From the NCBI GenBank assembly GCA_019894885.1, contig JAGXNP010000007.1:1-43394 (forward strand): DNA of 43,394 bases, written 5' to 3'. Under the pieces are notes generated by a model. It ran no database searches, was not told the DNA's origin, and saw only the letters and a program-made list of their open reading frames with translations. Each line of letters opens with the position of its first letter. The stretch's first letter is position 1. This stretch comes from Promethearchaeota archaeon (GTDB lineage Archaea; Asgardarchaeota; Lokiarchaeia; Sigyniarchaeales; SOKP01). A program made the position numbers and the translations under genes. Positions 43,232 through 43,394 of the stretch are shown piece by piece.

Positions 43232-43394
43232 ATGGAAAAACCATCAATAAATTTTAACTGGGAACAAGATTTCAAAATAAATATAGAAGTTGATAAAAAT
43301 GAACCAATTAATACAAAAATTTTAAACTCAATCAAAGTTCCCGATTTAATTCTTAGAGATTCCCTTAGAATCTTAAAGTCTAAGCATGTGAAGA
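43232..43394 (+). CDS. Partial hypothetical protein, cut by the right edge
   Basis: Opens at ATG 43232 (MEKPSINFNWEQDFK) and is still open after 54 codons at the window end. The visible part has charged strands and helices (TKILNSIKVPDLILRDSLRIL). No family can be assigned; the opposite-strand frame here is a shadow. Confidence 0.6.
   Translation, partial: MEKPSINFNWEQDFKINIEVDKNEPINTKILNSIKVPDLILRDSLRILKSKHVK

Noticed and set aside
43117-43335. Minus-strand 72-residue frame
   Set aside because: Opposite-strand shadow of the partial gene starting at 43232, which has the better composition.
1-43394. CRISPR array, rRNA or complete insertion sequence
   Set aside because: No regularly spaced repeats, rRNA motifs or intact transposase with inverted ends were found by eye.

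Overview
The window is AT-rich (by eye about 30% G+C) and archaeal. Promoters look like TTTATATA boxes, Shine-Dalgarno (SD) motifs are of the GAGGTGA type, and several genes start with TTG or GTG. Two multi-domain small GTPases, HEAT-repeat and coiled-coil proteins, a CDP-alcohol phosphatidyltransferase, an M32 carboxypeptidase and a multi-PAS soluble histidine kinase suggest an Asgard archaeon of the Lokiarchaeia type. That assignment is inference from gene content. No rRNA, tRNA, CRISPR array or intact mobile element was seen.

Layout. 1-3575: large PAS histidine kinase on the minus strand, cut by the left edge. 3.7-7.5 kb: zinc-ribbon membrane protein, EhaR-like HAD protein, HEAT protein and PurD. 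7.5-8.3 kb: a gap with two likely small genes. 8.3-14 kb: a coiled-coil protein directly behind an Arf/Ras-like GTPase, a phosphatidyltransferase, carboxypeptidase Taq and a second GTPase with an N-terminal longin-like region. 14-18 kb: orphan proteins, including a HEAT plus charged-coil protein with a 50-residue tandem duplication and an AbrB-like/helical protein. 18.1-19.97 kb: a decayed island with an IS630-type transposase remnant and a second pseudogene on either side of an intact SRPBCC gene. 20-25.3 kb: alpha/beta hydrolase, acyl-CoA synthetase, amidase, TrmJ-like methyltransferase and a small winged-helix protein. 25.3-26.4 kb: a long gap with a candidate structured RNA. 26.4-30.3 kb: a winged-helix/membrane-protein pair, a cyclin-fold-like protein and an RHH-led group of small proteins. 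30.4-37.4 kb: MOT1-type transporter, PhzF, membrane proteins, hydrolase, DUF998 protein, GpmA, ATC-hydrolase-like protein and a heavily sequon-loaded surface protein. 37.5-43.4 kb: acyl-CoA dehydrogenase with a C-terminal winged-helix-like extension, DUF1028 protein, GNAT, zinc-ribbon protein, CoiA-like nuclease, methyltransferase and a partial gene.

How they work together. Most genes are single units or pairs rather than long operons. Fatty-acid activation (acyl-CoA synthetase) and acyl-CoA dehydrogenation are both present but 17 kb apart, which fits beta-oxidation-type metabolism. The least expected signals are: the GC-rich foldable intergenic element near 26.1 kb; three genes whose best start appears to be a non-canonical ATA/ATT codon (or which carry a +1 shift near the start); the enzyme/winged-helix fusion; and the decayed island.
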